Shown here: positions 32,105 to 33,650 of the stretch, in pieces | Layout: each line of letters starts with the position of its first letter | Position numbering within the stretch: position 1 is the stretch's first letter | DNA from: DAIOGN01 sp036745245 | GTDB lineage: Bacteria > Zixibacteria > MSB-5A5 > JAUVRN01 | Length of the DNA stretch: 33,650 nucleotides | Assembly (NCBI GenBank): GCA_036745245.1 | Contig: DAIOGN010000020.1 | Coordinates: forward strand, 1 to 33,650 | Reading direction: 5' to 3' | Program-made: the position numbers and the translations under genes | Notes under the pieces: generated by a model | The model's database searches: none | The model's input: only the letters and a program-made list of their open reading frames with translations | What the model was told of the DNA's origin: nothing

Positions 32105-33082
32105 TTATACCACGCCCACACGCAGAAGATCGTGCAGGTGTACGATGCCCACGGGTCGGTCGGAGTCCATCACCACAAGCTGGGTGATCGAGCGCTCCTC
32201 CATGCGGGCGAGGGCGGCCGACGCGAGCGCGGACGCTTCAATTGTCTGCGGGCTGCGATGCATGACCTCGCCTACCGGGACAGCCAGGAAATCCTCACGG
32301 CTTTGGGACAGGCGCCTCAGGTCTCCGTCTGTGAAAATGCCCTCGAGCCGGCCCGCACCGTTGACGACCAGGGTGCAGCCCAGCCGCTTCCCGGTCATCT
32401 CCACCAGGGCGGCCCGCATGCTGGTGTTCGGTTCCACTTTCGGTACATCGGCACCCTGATGCATCAGCTCGCGCACCTGCATGAGCAGCCGCCGGCCCAG
32501 CCGGCCGCCCGGGTGCAGCTCGGCGAAGTCCTTCTGCGAGAAGCCGCGTGCTTCGATCAGGGCCACGGCCAGGGCGTCGCCCATGGCCGAAGCGGCCGCC
32601 AGGGACGATGTTGGTGCCAGGTTGTGCGGGCAGGCTTCGCTCCCCACGCTGCAGTCGAGCACGATATCCGACTTGGAACCGAGGCTGCTTGCGGGATCGC
32701 CCGTGAACGCGACAATCGGAACCGAGAGACGCCGCAGGAGCGGCACCAGCTGCATGACTTCGTCCGTGTTTCCCGAAGTCGAGAACACGAGCGCGGCATC
32801 ACCCTCGCGCACCATCCCCAGATCGCCATGCAGCGCTTCCACCGGATGCAGAAAGAACGCCGGTGTTCCGGTGGACGTGAGCGTGGAGGCCACCCGGCGC
32901 GCGATCAGGCCCGACTTGCCTACACCGGTGGTCACCACCCGGCCCTGGAGCTGCAGCAACAGCTCCACCGCGCGAGCAAACCGCGCGTCGAGTTTCGAGG
33001 CGAGGCCAGAGACGGCATCGGCCTCCGATTGAATCACGCGACGCGCCGAAGCCAGCACGGACTCGTCAAAACCAGCTGACAT
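32105..33082 (-). CDS. kdsD: KdsD, D-arabinose 5-phosphate isomerase
   Basis: 325 residues, family length. The SIS domain has TGVGKSGLIARRVASTLTSTGTPAFFLHPVEALHGDLGMV and FSTSGNTDEVMQLVPLLRR, with the conserved G-K-S-G and the GDLG motif. Two CBS domains follow, the second clear in VGEVMHRSPQTIEASALASAALARMEERSITQLVVMD. It interconverts ribulose 5-phosphate and arabinose 5-phosphate, the first step of the KDO branch. It overlaps kdsC by 17 bases. Confidence 0.93.
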   Translation of the reverse strand: MSAGFDESVLASARRVIQSEADAVSGLASKLDARFARAVELLLQLQGRVVTTGVGKSGLIARRVASTLTSTGTPAFFLHPVEALHGDLGMVREGDAALVFSTSGNTDEVMQLVPLLRRLSVPIVAFTGDPASSLGSKSDIVLDCSVGSEACPHNLAPTSSLAAASAMGDALAVALIEARGFSQKDFAELHPGGRLGRRLLMQVRELMHQGADVPKVEPNTSMRAALVEMTGKRLGCTLVVNGAGRLEGIFTDGDLRRLSQSREDFLAVPVGEVMHRSPQTIEASALASAALARMEERSITQLVVMDSDRPVGIVHLHDLLRVGVV

Positions 33083-33641
33083 AGTCCACCTTGCGGGCCA
33101 CGCAGATCAGTTCGAACAATTCGCGCGCCACACCCCAGCCGCCTTTGCGCTTCAGCACAAGGTCGGCCTGGGCGGCCAGTTCAGGCGCCGCATCGGCCAC
33201 GGCCACTTTCAGGCCCACTTCCGCAAATCCCGACAGATCGAGGATCTCGTTCCCCACGAACGCAGCTCGATCCGCGCGCACGCGGTGGGCTTTCAGTACC
33301 TGGCGCACGCCTTTGCGTTTGTCGTGCTCGCCCTGAAGGCAGGGTGAGATTCGCAACTCTGCGGCGCGCGAAGTGGTGGCTTCAGAGATCCGTCCGGAGA
33401 CAAGGGCCACCTTCACATCCAGGCGCTTCTGTAAAAGCGCGATGGCCAGGCCATCGGAGACATGGAATCGCTTCAGCTCGAGTCCACCGGGACCCATCCA
33501 GATCGTGTCGTCGGTGAGGACTCCGTCCACATCGAAGATGATCGACTTGATCTCGCGCAGTTTGGCCCAGTGCGCATCGGTGAGAACGCGCGTGGGTTGA
33601 ATGGACAACGTTCGTGCTTCCAATGGATGTTTGGACTTCAT
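33066..33641 (-). CDS. kdsC: KdsC, 3-deoxy-D-manno-octulosonate 8-phosphate phosphatase
   Basis: 191 residues. HAD-family motif I is FDVDGVLTDD (D37 and D39), motif II is LVSGRIS, and the C-terminal GNEILDLSGFAEVGLKVAVADA carries motif IV in its KdsC form. The short C1-type layout without a cap is characteristic. It removes the 8-phosphate from KDO-8-P to give KDO for the LPS inner core. ATG 33641 gives about 30 residues before motif I, longer than usual; a later start is possible. First visible gene of kdsC-kdsD-lptC; genes upstream lie outside the window. Confidence 0.93.
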   Translation of the reverse strand: MKSKHPLEARTLSIQPTRVLTDAHWAKLREIKSIIFDVDGVLTDDTIWMGPGGLELKRFHVSDGLAIALLQKRLDVKVALVSGRISEATTSRAAELRISPCLQGEHDKRKGVRQVLKAHRVRADRAAFVGNEILDLSGFAEVGLKVAVADAAPELAAQADLVLKRKGGWGVARELFELICVARKVDYVSWF

Positions 33642-33650
33642 AGCAAGCCG

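Noticed and set aside
1..33650. CRISPR arrays, tRNA and rRNA genes, and transposase genes
   Set aside because: I looked for evenly spaced direct repeats, cloverleaf-like segments and transposase motifs and found none that I could support.

Overview
The window looks like a piece of a metagenome-assembled chromosome (there is a 10-N scaffold gap at 16185-16194) from a G+C-rich, diderm, uncultured-type bacterium. KdsC, KdsD and an LptC-like lipoprotein imply lipopolysaccharide. A barrel-like outer-membrane protein, a secreted dockerin-repeat protein and FG-GAP-like secreted proteins are the style of the wider FCB/Eisenbacteria-like candidate phyla; that placement is inference only. It is an origin-proximal neighbourhood: rpmH-rnpA-yidD-yidC-mnmE-mnmG-rsmG followed by parA-parB-bactofilin, all on the minus strand, with two perfect parS sites. 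dnaA is not in the window.

Layout. 1-1161: 5' part of a secreted beta-propeller-like protein (minus, runs off the left edge). 1474-3429: B12-binding-like/radical SAM protein with a STAS-like tail. 3646-6057: secreted dockerin plus caspase-like (clan CD) protein. 6161-7954: ABC-F ATPase. 7995-8559: VapBC toxin-antitoxin pair. 8653-14630: a Bat-type operon (MoxR AAA+, DUF58, TPR protein with a degenerate peptidase-like region, BatA-like VWA membrane protein); moxR carries a one-base frameshift in a G7 run. 14655-14886: intergenic cluster of DnaA-box-like sites, an oriC candidate. 14887-16944: bactofilin, parB, parA. 17066-23359: rsmG to rpmH. 23360-24377: about 1 kb without a convincing gene, at the point where transcription switches from leftward to rightward. 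24378-27995: kamA and two tandem D-Ala-D-Ala-ligase-like ATP-grasp genes behind a near-perfect sigma70-type promoter. 28139-30574: outer-membrane barrel protein, clostripain-like putative lipoprotein and a small tail-anchored exported protein. 30856-31359: GNAT acetyltransferase. 31402-33641: lptC, kdsD, kdsC.

How the parts fit. The right-hand metabolic block reads as a pathway: KamA keeps the residues that bind lysine and PLP, so it should make beta-lysine, and two coupled ATP-grasp ligases are placed to join it, or a product of it, to something else; the GNAT gene nearby may belong to the same pathway. ParAB, bactofilin, two parS sites and a DnaA-box cluster form a segregation/replication locus. 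Palindromic repeats sharing the core GGGGTCAGA sit at or inside the stop codons of several unrelated genes and even supply the C-terminal residues of the ABC-F protein.

The best candidates for new biology are the KamA/dual ATP-grasp cluster, the radical SAM-STAS fusion, the two unrelated clan CD-like secreted proteins and the stop-codon-associated repeat family. All functional statements rest on motif recognition by eye; no database search was run.
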